64,000 nucleotides of DNA from the NCBI RefSeq assembly GCF_014268755.2, contig NZ_CP077093.1:4824001-4888000 (forward strand), given 5' to 3'. A model generated the notes under the pieces. It saw nothing but the letters and a program-made list of their open reading frames with translations. It searched no databases and was not told where the DNA came from. How positions within the stretch are numbered: position 1 is the stretch's first letter; every line of letters starts with the position of its first letter. The translations under genes were made by a program, and so were the position numbers. This stretch comes from Pseudomonas vanderleydeniana (GTDB taxonomy: Bacteria; Pseudomonadota; Gammaproteobacteria; Pseudomonadales; Pseudomonadaceae). Positions 8,493 through 17,087 of the stretch are shown piece after piece.

Positions 8493-9496
8493 GCACCGCA
8501 AACACCCCTCAAACCGGCAAGAAACGCCTGACCACCTCGGCCATGATCGCCTCCATCGCCGCCGAAGGCCAGGCCACTCGCCCGGCGCCATTCGGTCACG
8601 CCCTGGCGGCCCTGGCCGAGCAGCGTCCGGAGATCGTCGGCCTGTCGGCGGACCTGTCCAAGTACACCGACCTGCACATTTTCGCCAAGGCCCACCCGGA
8701 GCGCTTCTACCAGATGGGCATGGCCGAACAGTTGCTGATGAGCGCCGCCGCCGGCATGGCTCGCGAGGGCTGCGTGCCATTCGCGACCACCTATGCGGTG
8801 TTCGCCTCGCGCCGGGCCTATGACTTCATCTGCATGGCGATCGCCGAGGAGAACCTCAACGTCAAGATCGTCTGTGGCTTGCCGGGCCTAACCACCGGCT
8901 ACGGGCCGAGCCACCAGGCGACCGACGACCTGGCGATTTTCCGGGCCATGCCGAACCTGATGATCATCGACCCCTGCGACGCGCTGGAGATCGAACAGGC
9001 GGTGCCGGCCATCGCCGCCCACCAGGGCCCGGTGTACATGCGCCTATTGCGCGGCAATGTGCCGCTAGTACTCGACGAATACGGCTACCGGTTCGAAATC
9101 GGCAAGGCCAAGACCCTGCGCACCGGCAACGACGTGCTGATCATTTCCACCGGGCTGATGACCATGCGCTCGCTGGAAGCGGCGCAACAGCTGCAAGCCG
9201 ATGGGGTCGATGTGGCCGTATTGCACGTGCCGACCATCAAACCACTCGACGAGCAAACCATTCTTGCCGAAGCCCGCAAGCCGGGGCGGCTGGTGGTAAC
9301 CGCAGAGAACCACTCGATCATAGGTGGCCTGGGCGAAGCCGTGGCCGGCCTGCTGCTGCGCAACGGCGTGACGCCGACCTTCCGGCAGATCGCCCTGCCG
9401 GATGCCTTCCTCGATGCTGGGGCCTTGCCGACGCTGCATGATCGCTACGGCATCTCCACCGACGCGGTCAGCGCCCGGATCAAGGCCTGGCTGTAG
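8489..9496 (+). CDS. Transketolase, C-terminal subunit
   Basis: 335 residues from the ATG at 8489, which overlaps the stop of the N-terminal subunit and has GGGAG just upstream; a start further upstream at 8447 is unlikely. It has the pyrimidine-binding domain with the catalytic Glu in MGMAEQLLMSAAAGMA, and the C-terminal domain. It completes the active site of transketolase as a two-protein enzyme, a form found in archaea, in some anaerobes and in special catabolic clusters. A strong terminator follows at 9515. Confidence 0.94.
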   Translation: MSTANTPQTGKKRLTTSAMIASIAAEGQATRPAPFGHALAALAEQRPEIVGLSADLSKYTDLHIFAKAHPERFYQMGMAEQLLMSAAAGMAREGCVPFATTYAVFASRRAYDFICMAIAEENLNVKIVCGLPGLTTGYGPSHQATDDLAIFRAMPNLMIIDPCDALEIEQAVPAIAAHQGPVYMRLLRGNVPLVLDEYGYRFEIGKAKTLRTGNDVLIISTGLMTMRSLEAAQQLQADGVDVAVLHVPTIKPLDEQTILAEARKPGRLVVTAENHSIIGGLGEAVAGLLLRNGVTPTFRQIALPDAFLDAGALPTLHDRYGISTDAVSARIKAWL

Positions 9497-9514
9497 TCGC
9501 GCCGGTTGGCAGGA

Positions 9515-9539
9515 AGCCGCCCCTCCGGGCGGCTTTTTT
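9515..9539 (+). terminator. Rho-independent terminator after the transketolase operon
   Basis: AGCCGCCC (9515-9522) and GGGCGGCT (9527-9534) form an 8-bp stem with a 4-base loop, followed by TTTTTT. It ends the plus-strand operon 18 bases after the last stop codon. Confidence 0.9.
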
Positions 9540-9590
9540 GTTGGATGATCCTTTTTCCATCCGTGTGTGAGGCGCTGATAGGCAGCCGCC

Positions 9591-10388
9591 TCAGGACGGG
9601 GCCCGTCCCGGCTTCGGGCTCATCTTCGCCAATGCGTCATCGGCGCGCTCACCGGCCTCGGCGTTCACGCGTTCAGCCAGAACCTCAATCAACTGACGCA
9701 ACTGCTCGACACTCAACCCGGTGTTCAGGCTGATGCGCATATGCGCCTGCAACTGCGGGGCAACGCCTTCCAGGGCCGAGAGCATGCCCACCGTCGCCAG
9801 TTCACGGCTCTGCCAGTCGAGGTTGTCACGCTCGAAGATGTCGCCGAACAGGTGGGTACGCAGGTACTGGTTGGCCACCGGCGCGAAGTCGAACAGCGGG
9901 CCCTGCACCGGCGCACCTGACAACCGTGTCTGGTTGGCGGTGCCCGCCGCCAGCAAGGCATCGCCCTGGGGAATGGGCCGCTGCGGCTCGCGACCGGGCA
10001 GGTCGTGGATGCCCTGCTGCCGGCGAGCCTCCTGCACCTTCATCAACTCGCCGAGGGCATTGAGGCTGCGCGGAAACCCGGCATAGGCATACAGCTGCAC
10101 CAGGATTTCCCGGACATCGCTCATGCTCAGGCCGGCATCCAGGCCCTGGTGCAACGCCGGGTTCAAGCGTGCGAGGTCGCCGACGGCGGCGAATGCGGCG
10201 ATCGGGATGATCGCCTGCTGCCGGGCATTGAGTGATGGGTAGGTTACGGAGGCTGTTTCAGCGCCACGCATCGAAGGTTTCTCCTCGGCCATTGCCGTCT
10301 GTGAAGGTTCGCCCAGGCCCAGCGCCAGGGTGATGGCGCCGAGGGCCAGGCCGGCCCTGTTTCGTCCACGGTCCGTTGCGTGCTTCAT
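9591..10388 (-). CDS. Exported carboxymuconolactone decarboxylase (CMD) family protein
   Basis: 265 residues. A signal peptide is likely (basic start, then GAITLALGLGEPSQTAMA). Two CMD-type repeats follow: about 50-120 (SLNARQQAIIPIAAFAAVGDLARL, then ILVQLYAYAGFPRSLNAL) and about 165-245 (LDWQSRELATVGMLSALEG, then LRQLIEVLAE). There is no CxxC pair of the AhpD peroxidase type. It is 35 bases downstream of a cupin gene on the same strand and both are divergent from a LysR gene, an arrangement often seen in Pseudomonas. The export of a CMD protein is notable. Its reaction is unknown. Confidence 0.88.
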   Translation of the reverse strand: MKHATDRGRNRAGLALGAITLALGLGEPSQTAMAEEKPSMRGAETASVTYPSLNARQQAIIPIAAFAAVGDLARLNPALHQGLDAGLSMSDVREILVQLYAYAGFPRSLNALGELMKVQEARRQQGIHDLPGREPQRPIPQGDALLAAGTANQTRLSGAPVQGPLFDFAPVANQYLRTHLFGDIFERDNLDWQSRELATVGMLSALEGVAPQLQAHMRISLNTGLSVEQLRQLIEVLAERVNAEAGERADDALAKMSPKPGRAPS

Positions 10389-10423
10389 CGGTCACGGTCT
10401 CCCTCCAGTCTCTGCCAAAGGCT

Positions 10424-10867
10424 TCAAGCCGTTTCTAGCGGCCCGCCCAGGTACACCTCGTCGCTGACCGGTTCCTGCCAGTCGACGGCCTTGCCATCGA
10501 GCAGTTCGTTGACCGCCACATGCTGCATCGCCGTGGTCGGGGCCGCGCCGTGCCAGTGACGACGGCCGCAGTTGCACCAGATCAGGTCGCCCGGACGGAT
10601 TTCGGTCCTGGCCCCGCCCTCGCACTGGGTCCAGCCCACGCCATCGGTGACCAGCAACGCCTGGCCCAGGGGATGGCTGTGCCAGTGAGTCCGGGCGCCG
10701 GGCTCGAAGTTGACCACCGCGATGCCGATGCGCGCCGGCGCCGGTGCGGTGAAGATCCGGTCGATGCGGACCCGTCCGGTGAACCAGTCCGCCGGTCCCG
10801 CGATGGCCGCGCTCGATCCGGCCCGTTGGACTTGCATGTCGGTCTTGGCCACATCGGTGTCAGTCAT
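10424..10867 (-). CDS. Cupin-domain protein
   Basis: 147 residues from the ATG at 10867, which has AGGAG upstream; the frame stays open further upstream but that part overlaps the divergent LysR gene. A single cupin barrel with the metal-binding motif [19 protein letters not shown] and a second His in RRHWHGAAP. The form resembles quercetin-dioxygenase-like or tetrahydromethanopterin-type small cupins that accompany CMD proteins. It is the first gene of the cupin-CMD unit. Confidence 0.9.
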   Translation of the reverse strand: MTDTDVAKTDMQVQRAGSSAAIAGPADWFTGRVRIDRIFTAPAPARIGIAVVNFEPGARTHWHSHPLGQALLVTDGVGWTQCEGGARTEIRPGDLIWCNCGRRHWHGAAPTTAMQHVAVNELLDGKAVDWQEPVSDEVYLGGPLETA

Positions 10868-10935
10868 TGCCGTGCTCCTGATCAGTAAGGGATAAACCAC
10901 TGTAAAGCTGGCTGATTGATTGCTGTAGAGGCAAA

Positions 10936-10951
10936 ATACTGAATTCGGTAT
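10936..10951. promoter_or_regulatory. Near-palindrome, LysR operator candidate
   Basis: ATACTGAATTCGGTAT is palindromic except for one pair. It lies between the divergent cupin and LysR genes and overlaps an ATG at 10950, which is one reason to place the LysR start at 10968. Confidence 0.45.
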
Positions 10952-10967
10952 GAAGCAGAGCTTAACA

Positions 10968-11855
10968 ATGTCGATCAATGGCCTGGATGACCTGAGCGTG
11001 TTCATTGCCGTGGCGCGCGAGGGCAACTTCACTCGCGCGGCGGCCCGGCTGGGCGTCTCGCCCTCGGCGGTCAGCCAGACCATTCGTGGCCTGGAAACAC
11101 GTCTGGGCGTGCGCCTGCTGACCCGCTCGACACGCAGCGTGACCCGCACCGAAGCCGGCGAGCAGTTGCTGCGCGATATCGCCCCGCTGCTCGACCAGAT
11201 CGAGACGCACCTGGGCCGCATTGCCGACTTGCGCCAACGGCCGTCCGGCACGGTGCGCATCACCGCCGATGAAATCGCCATCCAGCTGGTGCTGTGGCCC
11301 AGGCTGCTGCCGTTGCTGGAGGAATACCCGGAGCTGACAATCGAACTGGTCACCGACTACGGGCTGACCGACATCGTCGCCGAGCGCTTCGATGCCGGCG
11401 TACGGTTGGGCGACATCATCGACAGCGACAGGGTCGCCGTGCCCATCGGCCCGCCGATGCGCATGGTGACGGTCGCCGCACCCGCCTACCTCGCCCGGCA
11501 GGGCACCCCGCAGCGGCCCGAGGAGCTGACCGGGCATCGCTGCATCAACCTGCGCCTGCCGACCCACGGCGGTCTCTACCCGTGGGAGTTCTCCAGTGCG
11601 GGCAACGAGTTTCGCGTACGGGTCAAGGGGCCGCTGATCCTCAACAGCGCCGTGCAGATCCTCGACGCCTGCCGGACCGGTGTCGGCCTGGCCCAGGTGA
11701 CAGACCTACAGGCCCAGCCCTACCTGGACAACGGCAGCCTGGTCGAAGTGCTGGCGGACTGGTCGGAGCCGTTTCCCGGCTACCACCTGTACTACCCGAG
11801 CCGCCAGCAGACGGCGGCGTTCCGGGTGGTGCTGGAGCAGTTGCGCCTGCGCTGA
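10968..11855 (+). CDS. LysR-family transcriptional regulator
   Basis: About 295 residues from the ATG at 10968 (an ATG at 10950 in the same frame is possible). The helix-turn-helix is GNFTRAAARLGVSPSAVSQTIRGLE; the substrate-binding domain has the segments VRITADEIAIQLVLWPRLLP and DAGVRLGDIIDSDRVAVPI typical of the subgroup near cupin/CMD and oxidoreductase genes. It is divergent from the cupin-CMD pair and probably controls it. Confidence 0.92.
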   Translation: MSINGLDDLSVFIAVAREGNFTRAAARLGVSPSAVSQTIRGLETRLGVRLLTRSTRSVTRTEAGEQLLRDIAPLLDQIETHLGRIADLRQRPSGTVRITADEIAIQLVLWPRLLPLLEEYPELTIELVTDYGLTDIVAERFDAGVRLGDIIDSDRVAVPIGPPMRMVTVAAPAYLARQGTPQRPEELTGHRCINLRLPTHGGLYPWEFSSAGNEFRVRVKGPLILNSAVQILDACRTGVGLAQVTDLQAQPYLDNGSLVEVLADWSEPFPGYHLYYPSRQQTAAFRVVLEQLRLR

Positions 11856-11871
11856 CCGCTCCATCGAAAGC

Positions 11872-12903
11872 CTATGCGGAAGACTGCACGACCGACAATC
11901 GCTCAACCGCCTGCTTGGCCCGCGCAACAGTGACCGTGTCGGGCAGCTCGATGCCATTCTTGGCCGCAAGAATCTCCGCCATCACGCTCACCGCGATCTC
12001 CGCCGGTGTCTTGCTGCCGATGTACAGGCCAATCGGCCCGTGCAGGCGCGCCAGGGAGCTTTCGGTCTCGCCGAAATGCTCGATCAGGCGCTCGCGCCGC
12101 GCCTGGCTGTTGCGCCGCGAACCGATGGCACCGATGTAGAAAGCCGGGCTGTGCAGCGCTTCAAGCAACGCCAGGTCGTCGAGCTTGGGATCATGGCTGA
12201 GCGCGACGATGCAGGTGCGCAGGTCCACGGAAAAATCCCGCACGACGTCGTCCGGCATGCCGACGATGCGTTCCACCCCCGCCACCGCCCAGGTCTCGAT
12301 GTACTCCGGGCGCGGGTCGCAGACCGAGACCTTGAAGCCGTTGAACAGCGCCATGGTCGCCAGGTACTCGGCCAGCGCGCCGGCGCCGATCATCAGCAGT
12401 CGATAGCCGGGACCGAGGGTATTGAGCATCCGCTGGCCGTCGAAACTGAACGCTTCCGGTGTCGCGGTGGCGGCCAGCGTCACCGCGTTGGAGTCCAGCG
12501 TGAGGCAACGGCGCACCAGCCGACCGGCATCGAGCTGCACCAGCAGCTCGTCCAGCGCCTGTTGGCTCGGCCTGAACTCGAGGATCAGTTCGAGCGTGCC
12601 GCCACAGGGCAGGCCAAAACGATGGGCCTCATCCGCAGTGATGCCATAGCGCACCACCTCGACCAGTTCCTCGCCCAGGCCAGTGCCGCCGTGGGCCGTG
12701 GTGTAGCGGTGGATCAGGTCGTCCTCGATGCAGCCACCGGACACACTGCCCACCACGCGACCGTCGTTGCGCAGCGCCATCATCGAGCCTACCGGGCGTG
12801 GCGACGAACCCCAGGTTCGCGCCACGGTGGCGAGCAGCACGCGCTCGCCGGCGGCCAGCCAGTCACGCGCGGTGCGCAGGACCAGCAAGTCGATGCTTTC
12901 CAT
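11872..12903 (-). CDS. XdhC/CoxI-family protein for molybdenum hydroxylase maturation
   Basis: 343 residues. The N-terminal XdhC/CoxI domain (LATVARTWGSSPRPVGSMM, then GSVSGGCIEDDLI) is followed by a Rossmann-type domain (LLMIGAGALAEYLATMALF) and the C-terminal motif FYIGAIGSRRNSQARRERL. XdhC proteins bind and sulfurylate the molybdenum cofactor and load it into xanthine-dehydrogenase-type enzymes. It is the last gene of the minus-strand operon 2Fe-2S subunit, molybdopterin subunit, cytochrome c, XdhC, with 10 bases to the cytochrome gene, so its client is the neighbouring enzyme. Confidence 0.93.
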   Translation of the reverse strand: MESIDLLVLRTARDWLAAGERVLLATVARTWGSSPRPVGSMMALRNDGRVVGSVSGGCIEDDLIHRYTTAHGGTGLGEELVEVVRYGITADEAHRFGLPCGGTLELILEFRPSQQALDELLVQLDAGRLVRRCLTLDSNAVTLAATATPEAFSFDGQRMLNTLGPGYRLLMIGAGALAEYLATMALFNGFKVSVCDPRPEYIETWAVAGVERIVGMPDDVVRDFSVDLRTCIVALSHDPKLDDLALLEALHSPAFYIGAIGSRRNSQARRERLIEHFGETESSLARLHGPIGLYIGSKTPAEIAVSVMAEILAAKNGIELPDTVTVARAKQAVERLSVVQSSA

Positions 12904-12913
12904 GGGGCCTCCT

Positions 12914-14266
12914 TCAGCGCATCTGCAGGATGATCGGGCTGCTGCTGGCCGGGTCGGTGTGCCCGCGCAACTTGCCGACCGCCTCGGCCTGCACCGCGCT
13001 GGCCTGGTTGCCCCAGGTGCTGCGCACGAACGTCAGGACATCGGCGATCTGCTGGTCCGACAGTTGCTCGCGGAACGCCGGCATGCGGTAGGCGTCCGGC
13101 ACGCCGGCGGCCACCACCCGTTGCGAACCGTTGAGCGTGATGTTGATCGCCGAAGCGCTCTCGGCCGCCAGCGCGGACGTCGCCCCGGCCAATGGCGGCA
13201 TCGACTCGGGCTGGCCCTTGCCGTCCAGGCCGTGGCAGGACGCGCAGCGGGTCGCGTAGGTCTGGGCCCCCGGCTTCTGCGCGGACTGCGCCGCCGAAGT
13301 CGCCTGGTACTGCCAGGGCGCACCATCGCGCTGGCGGTCGCCGGGCAGCGACTTGAGGTAGCGGGCGATCGCCGCCAGGTCGTCATCGCTCATGAACTGC
13401 GTGGAATTGTTGAACGCCTCGGTCATCGAGCCGAAGACCACCGCGTGCTGGTTGCGACCGGTCTTGAGGAACTTGACGATCTCCTGCTCGTTCCAGCGCC
13501 CCAGGCCCGTGTTGTGATCGCCACGCAGGCTCGGCGCATACCAGCCATCGAGCAAGGCACCGGAAAGGAACGGCGCCCCGGATTCGTCCAGGGCCTTCTC
13601 GTTGAAGGCCAGCCCCCTTGGCGTGTGGCAGCTGCCGCAGTGACCCGGCCCCTGGACAATGTAGGCCCCCCGGTTCCACAGCGGGTCCTGCGTCGGCTTA
13701 TCGGCATAGGCATCAGCGTCGGTGAACACCGCGTTCCACAGGGCAATCGGCCAACGCAGGTTCAGCGGCCAGGGAATCGTGCTCTCGGCATTGGCCTGCT
13801 GGACCGGCGCCACGCCTTTCATGAAGAACGCGTACAGCGCGCGCACGTCGTCATCGGTGAGTTTGGCGTAGGACGGATACGGCATCGCCGGGTACAGGCG
13901 CCGGCCACCGGGGGCGACGCCATGGCGTACGGCGCGGTCGAAGTCCGCCAGGCTGTAGCGGCCGATACCGGTGGTGGGGTCCGGGGTAACGTTGGTGGCA
14001 TGGATCACCCCCAGTGGCGTGGCCATTTCCAGGCCACCGGCAAAGGGCGCACCGCCCGGCACACTGTGGCAGGCCACGCAATCGCTGAGCCGGGCGACAT
14101 ACTCGCCACGGCTGACCAGCGCCGGATCGATGTCGGCCACAGCCAGCGGCTGAAGCTCCAGGGACGAGACGGGCTCGCGGGTGACATACCAGGCCAGCAG
14201 GCCCGCCGCGACCAGGCACGGCACAGCCAGCCAGGCAGCGGTTCTTGCGAATCGACTGTTGTTCAT
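12914..14266 (-). CDS. Membrane-anchored triheme c-type cytochrome
   Basis: 450 residues. An N-terminal hydrophobic segment (TAAWLAVPCLVAAGLLAWYV) serves as signal or anchor. Three heme sites are visible: CVACH near residue 62, CGSCH near 208 and CASCH near 340. This matches the cytochrome subunit of membrane alcohol dehydrogenases and the C-terminal part of nicotinate dehydrogenase NicB. It should accept electrons in the periplasm from the molybdenum subunit encoded just upstream and pass them to the quinone pool or terminal oxidases. Confidence 0.94.
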   Translation of the reverse strand: MNNSRFARTAAWLAVPCLVAAGLLAWYVTREPVSSLELQPLAVADIDPALVSRGEYVARLSDCVACHSVPGGAPFAGGLEMATPLGVIHATNVTPDPTTGIGRYSLADFDRAVRHGVAPGGRRLYPAMPYPSYAKLTDDDVRALYAFFMKGVAPVQQANAESTIPWPLNLRWPIALWNAVFTDADAYADKPTQDPLWNRGAYIVQGPGHCGSCHTPRGLAFNEKALDESGAPFLSGALLDGWYAPSLRGDHNTGLGRWNEQEIVKFLKTGRNQHAVVFGSMTEAFNNSTQFMSDDDLAAIARYLKSLPGDRQRDGAPWQYQATSAAQSAQKPGAQTYATRCASCHGLDGKGQPESMPPLAGATSALAAESASAINITLNGSQRVVAAGVPDAYRMPAFREQLSDQQIADVLTFVRSTWGNQASAVQAEAVGKLRGHTDPASSSPIILQMR

Positions 14267-14282
14267 GAAGGCTCCGCGCGGG

Positions 14283-16529
14283 TCAGGTGAAGGTGTAGCG
14301 GCTCAACGGCAGGCTGCGGATACGCTGCCCCGTCAACCTCGCCACCGCGTTGGCCACCGCCGGCGCCACCGCGGGCAGTGGCGGTTCGCCAATGCCGCCC
14401 ATCTTTTCCCCGCTCTCGACCACCCGGACGTGCACCCTGGCCATGCGCGACGGCGGCAGGATCGGATACAGGTCGTAGTTGCGCGCCTTGGGCTTGCCCT
14501 CGAGCCATACCGCTTCCTCGACCAATGTCTGCGACAGGCCCAGCGCCACGGCGCCGTTGACCTGCGCTTCGACAATCGCCGGGTTGACGATGCTGCCCGG
14601 GTCGATCGCCTGCCAGATGTCGTGCACCCTGACCTGGCCGTTCTCGATCGAGACCTCGGCGATCACCGCCGTCTGGGTACCGAACGGCGAGGCCATGGCC
14701 ACGCCACGGGCGCGCTTGCTGCCATCCTCAGCGGTGAAAGGACCACGCTTCCAGCCGCCGGACAACTCGCCCACCGCGTTGAGCAAGGTGGTCAGCCGCC
14801 GGTTGTCACGCAGCAGATGCAGGCGCAGTTCGAAGGGGTCCTTGCCGCCCTTGTCCGCCAGCTCGTCGAGGAACGCCTCGTAGAAGAAATCGTTGAGCGA
14901 GTTGCCCACCGAGCGCCAGTAGCCAAGCATCGCCGGGCCCTTGACGTAGATCTGCGCAATGCGCTTGTTGGCAATCGCATAGGACTTGCCCGCCAACCCT
15001 TCGACGGCAGTGGGATCGATCTTGTCGCCCTGCTGGCCGGCCAGGGCCTCGGTCGGCCCTTCGGTCGCGCTGATCGCCTCGATGGCGACAGGGAAGCCGT
15101 TGTCGTCCAGCGCGCCACGGAACCTGACTGCCGCCACGGGCCGCAGCACATCGCGCAGGAACTCTTCCTCGCGGCTCCAGATCAGCTTGACCGGACGCCC
15201 GACCGCCTTGGCCAGGGCAATCGCCTGCGGATAGGGGTTGGCCGAACCATAGAGGAAATGCCGGCCGAAGAAACCGCCCAGCAGCGGCGAATGCAGGGTG
15301 ATGCGCGAGGCATCGAGCCCGGTCAGCTTGGCGATGTCGTTACGGAACATGTCCGGTGCCTGGTTGGGCAGCCAGACTTCGAGCGAACCATCGGCATTGA
15401 ACCGCGCCAGGGCCGAGGGCGGCTCCAGCTGGGCGTGGTTGAGGTACTGGTTGTGGTAGCGGGCCTCGACCGTATTCTTGGCACCGGCCAGCACCTTGGC
15501 GACGTCACCTTCGTTCTCGGCATCCCGGGCCGGCCCCGACTCGGCGGCCAGGCGCTGCAGGTAGGCCTCGCTGGAAAAGTCCGCCGGCATGACCCGCAGC
15601 GCAGAACCGGCCGCCGCTTCCTGCCAGTCGACCTGGAGCGCCTCCACCGCACGCTTGGCGTGCCACCAGCGCTCGGCGACCACCGCCACCGCGCCCGGCA
15701 ATTGATGCACAGAATGCACGCCCTTCATGGCCTTGACCTGCGCTTCGTTGCGCAGGCTGCCGACGGTCATGCCCAGGCGTGGCGCGTGCTGCACCGCCGC
15801 GTGGAGCATGTCGTCGACCTTCAGGTCGATGCTGTAGAGCGCACGCCCCGTGGACTTGTCGTAGGCATCGACGCGCTTGACCGGCTTGCCGATCCAGCGG
15901 AACTGGCTGGGGTCACGCAGCTTGACGCTGCTCGGATCCGGCACGGGCAGGTCCATGGCCTGCTCCGCCAGTTCGCCATAGGCGACCGAGCGACCGGAGG
16001 CGGCATGCACCACCTTGCCCGGTTCGGTCGACAGCTCGCTCAGCGGCACGCCGAGCTTCTGCGCACCGGCCTGCAACAGCATCGCCCGGGCCAGGGCGCC
16101 CAGGCGGCGCATGGTCGGGTAGCTCATGCGCACCGACATGCTGCCGCCGGTGATCCGCATACCGTTTTCCATGACCACATAGGCCTCGCCGGGCGGGGCG
16201 CTGTCGACCACGAAGGTGGCCGGGTCGGCGTCCAGTTCCTCACCAACGATCTGCGCCATGGCAGTGTAGGTGCCCTGCCCGCCTTCCATGAACGGGCACA
16301 GCAGGCGCACGGTGTTGTCCGGACGAATCTCCAGGAACGCCGGCACCTGGGTCCCGCGCTCGACCGTCGCCGCAGCGGCCTGCACCCGTGCCGAGCCCAT
16401 GGGCAGGCCGAAGCCGAGCACCAGGGAGCCGACCGCCGTGCCAATCAGGAAGCGCCGCCGGGACAGGTTGACCGGGTCGGCCGACAGTTGCGCCAGGATC
16501 TGTTCAGCACCCTCGATACGACTGTTCAT
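14283..16529 (-). CDS. Tat-exported molybdopterin-binding subunit of an aldehyde/N-heterocycle dehydrogenase (IorB type)
   Basis: 748 residues from the ATG at 16529, sharing one base with the stop of the small subunit (TGATG). An N-terminal twin-arginine signal (LSRRRFLIGTAVGSLVLGFGL) is clear, so the folded enzyme works in the periplasm. The rest is a xanthine-dehydrogenase-family molybdenum domain with segments GGGGQGTYTAMAQIVGEEL-like EGGQGTYTAMAQ, GGFFGRH and the C-terminal GIGEPPLPAVAPAVANAV holding the active-site Glu. Isoquinoline 1-oxidoreductase IorB, nicotinate dehydrogenase NicB and periplasmic aldehyde oxidases share this design. The substrate is open; an AraC_N-type regulator next door, a group including the aldehyde-responsive YqhC, favours aldehydes. 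Confidence 0.93.
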   Translation of the reverse strand: MNSRIEGAEQILAQLSADPVNLSRRRFLIGTAVGSLVLGFGLPMGSARVQAAAATVERGTQVPAFLEIRPDNTVRLLCPFMEGGQGTYTAMAQIVGEELDADPATFVVDSAPPGEAYVVMENGMRITGGSMSVRMSYPTMRRLGALARAMLLQAGAQKLGVPLSELSTEPGKVVHAASGRSVAYGELAEQAMDLPVPDPSSVKLRDPSQFRWIGKPVKRVDAYDKSTGRALYSIDLKVDDMLHAAVQHAPRLGMTVGSLRNEAQVKAMKGVHSVHQLPGAVAVVAERWWHAKRAVEALQVDWQEAAAGSALRVMPADFSSEAYLQRLAAESGPARDAENEGDVAKVLAGAKNTVEARYHNQYLNHAQLEPPSALARFNADGSLEVWLPNQAPDMFRNDIAKLTGLDASRITLHSPLLGGFFGRHFLYGSANPYPQAIALAKAVGRPVKLIWSREEEFLRDVLRPVAAVRFRGALDDNGFPVAIEAISATEGPTEALAGQQGDKIDPTAVEGLAGKSYAIANKRIAQIYVKGPAMLGYWRSVGNSLNDFFYEAFLDELADKGGKDPFELRLHLLRDNRRLTTLLNAVGELSGGWKRGPFTAEDGSKRARGVAMASPFGTQTAVIAEVSIENGQVRVHDIWQAIDPGSIVNPAIVEAQVNGAVALGLSQTLVEEAVWLEGKPKARNYDLYPILPPSRMARVHVRVVESGEKMGGIGEPPLPAVAPAVANAVARLTGQRIRSLPLSRYTFT

Positions 16530-16987
16530 CAGGCTTCTCCCTTCTGCGCGGCCAGCTCGTGCACGGCGGCGTGGATGGCGTTGTAGGTACCGCAGCGGCA
16601 CAGGTTGACCATCGCCGCCTCGATCTGCGCGTCACTGGGTTTGGGGGTGTGCTTGAGCAGCGCGGTGGCGGCCATGACCTGCCCCGACTGACAGTAGCCG
16701 CACTGGGCGACCTGGTGCTCGACCCAGGCGGCGACCACGCGCTTGCCCACGTCGTCGGCCTCGATCGCCTCGATGGTGGTCACCTCGCGGCCGACCACGC
16801 CGGCCACCGGCGTGACACAGGCGCGGACCACGTTGCCGTCCACCAGCACCGAACAGGCGCCGCACTGGGCCAGGCCACAGCCGTACTTGGTACCGGTCAT
16901 GCCCAGGTCATCGCGGATCACCCACAGCAGGGGCGTGTCGGCGTCGGCATCGACCTGATAGGTCTTCTGGTTGATTCGTAGTTCCAT
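16529..16987 (-). CDS. (2Fe-2S)-binding small subunit of the molybdenum dehydrogenase
   Basis: 152 residues, the usual size. Plant-ferredoxin-type cluster: YGCGLAQCGACSVLVDG (residues about 43-59, plus a later Cys). The second cluster is in GYCQSGQVMAATALL and NLCRCGTYNAIHAAV. There is no signal peptide, so it would be exported together with the Tat-signal-bearing large subunit. It passes electrons from the molybdenum centre to the cytochrome. It is the first gene of the operon. Confidence 0.95.
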   Translation of the reverse strand: MELRINQKTYQVDADADTPLLWVIRDDLGMTGTKYGCGLAQCGACSVLVDGNVVRACVTPVAGVVGREVTTIEAIEADDVGKRVVAAWVEHQVAQCGYCQSGQVMAATALLKHTPKPSDAQIEAAMVNLCRCGTYNAIHAAVHELAAQKGEA

Positions 16988-17087
16988 GGCTCACCCGCTC
17001 ATCATCGGTTGATGTTTCTTCGTTATAGGCGGTGACGCGCCGAAAAACGCGTCACCGGTCGGAACGCCCGGCCTGGAGCCGGGTCGT

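Noticed and set aside
14181..16586. 801-residue open frame on the plus strand
   Set aside because: It lies fully opposite the molybdopterin subunit gene, has an Arg/His/Gln-rich composition and no domain; it is a shadow of high-GC coding DNA.
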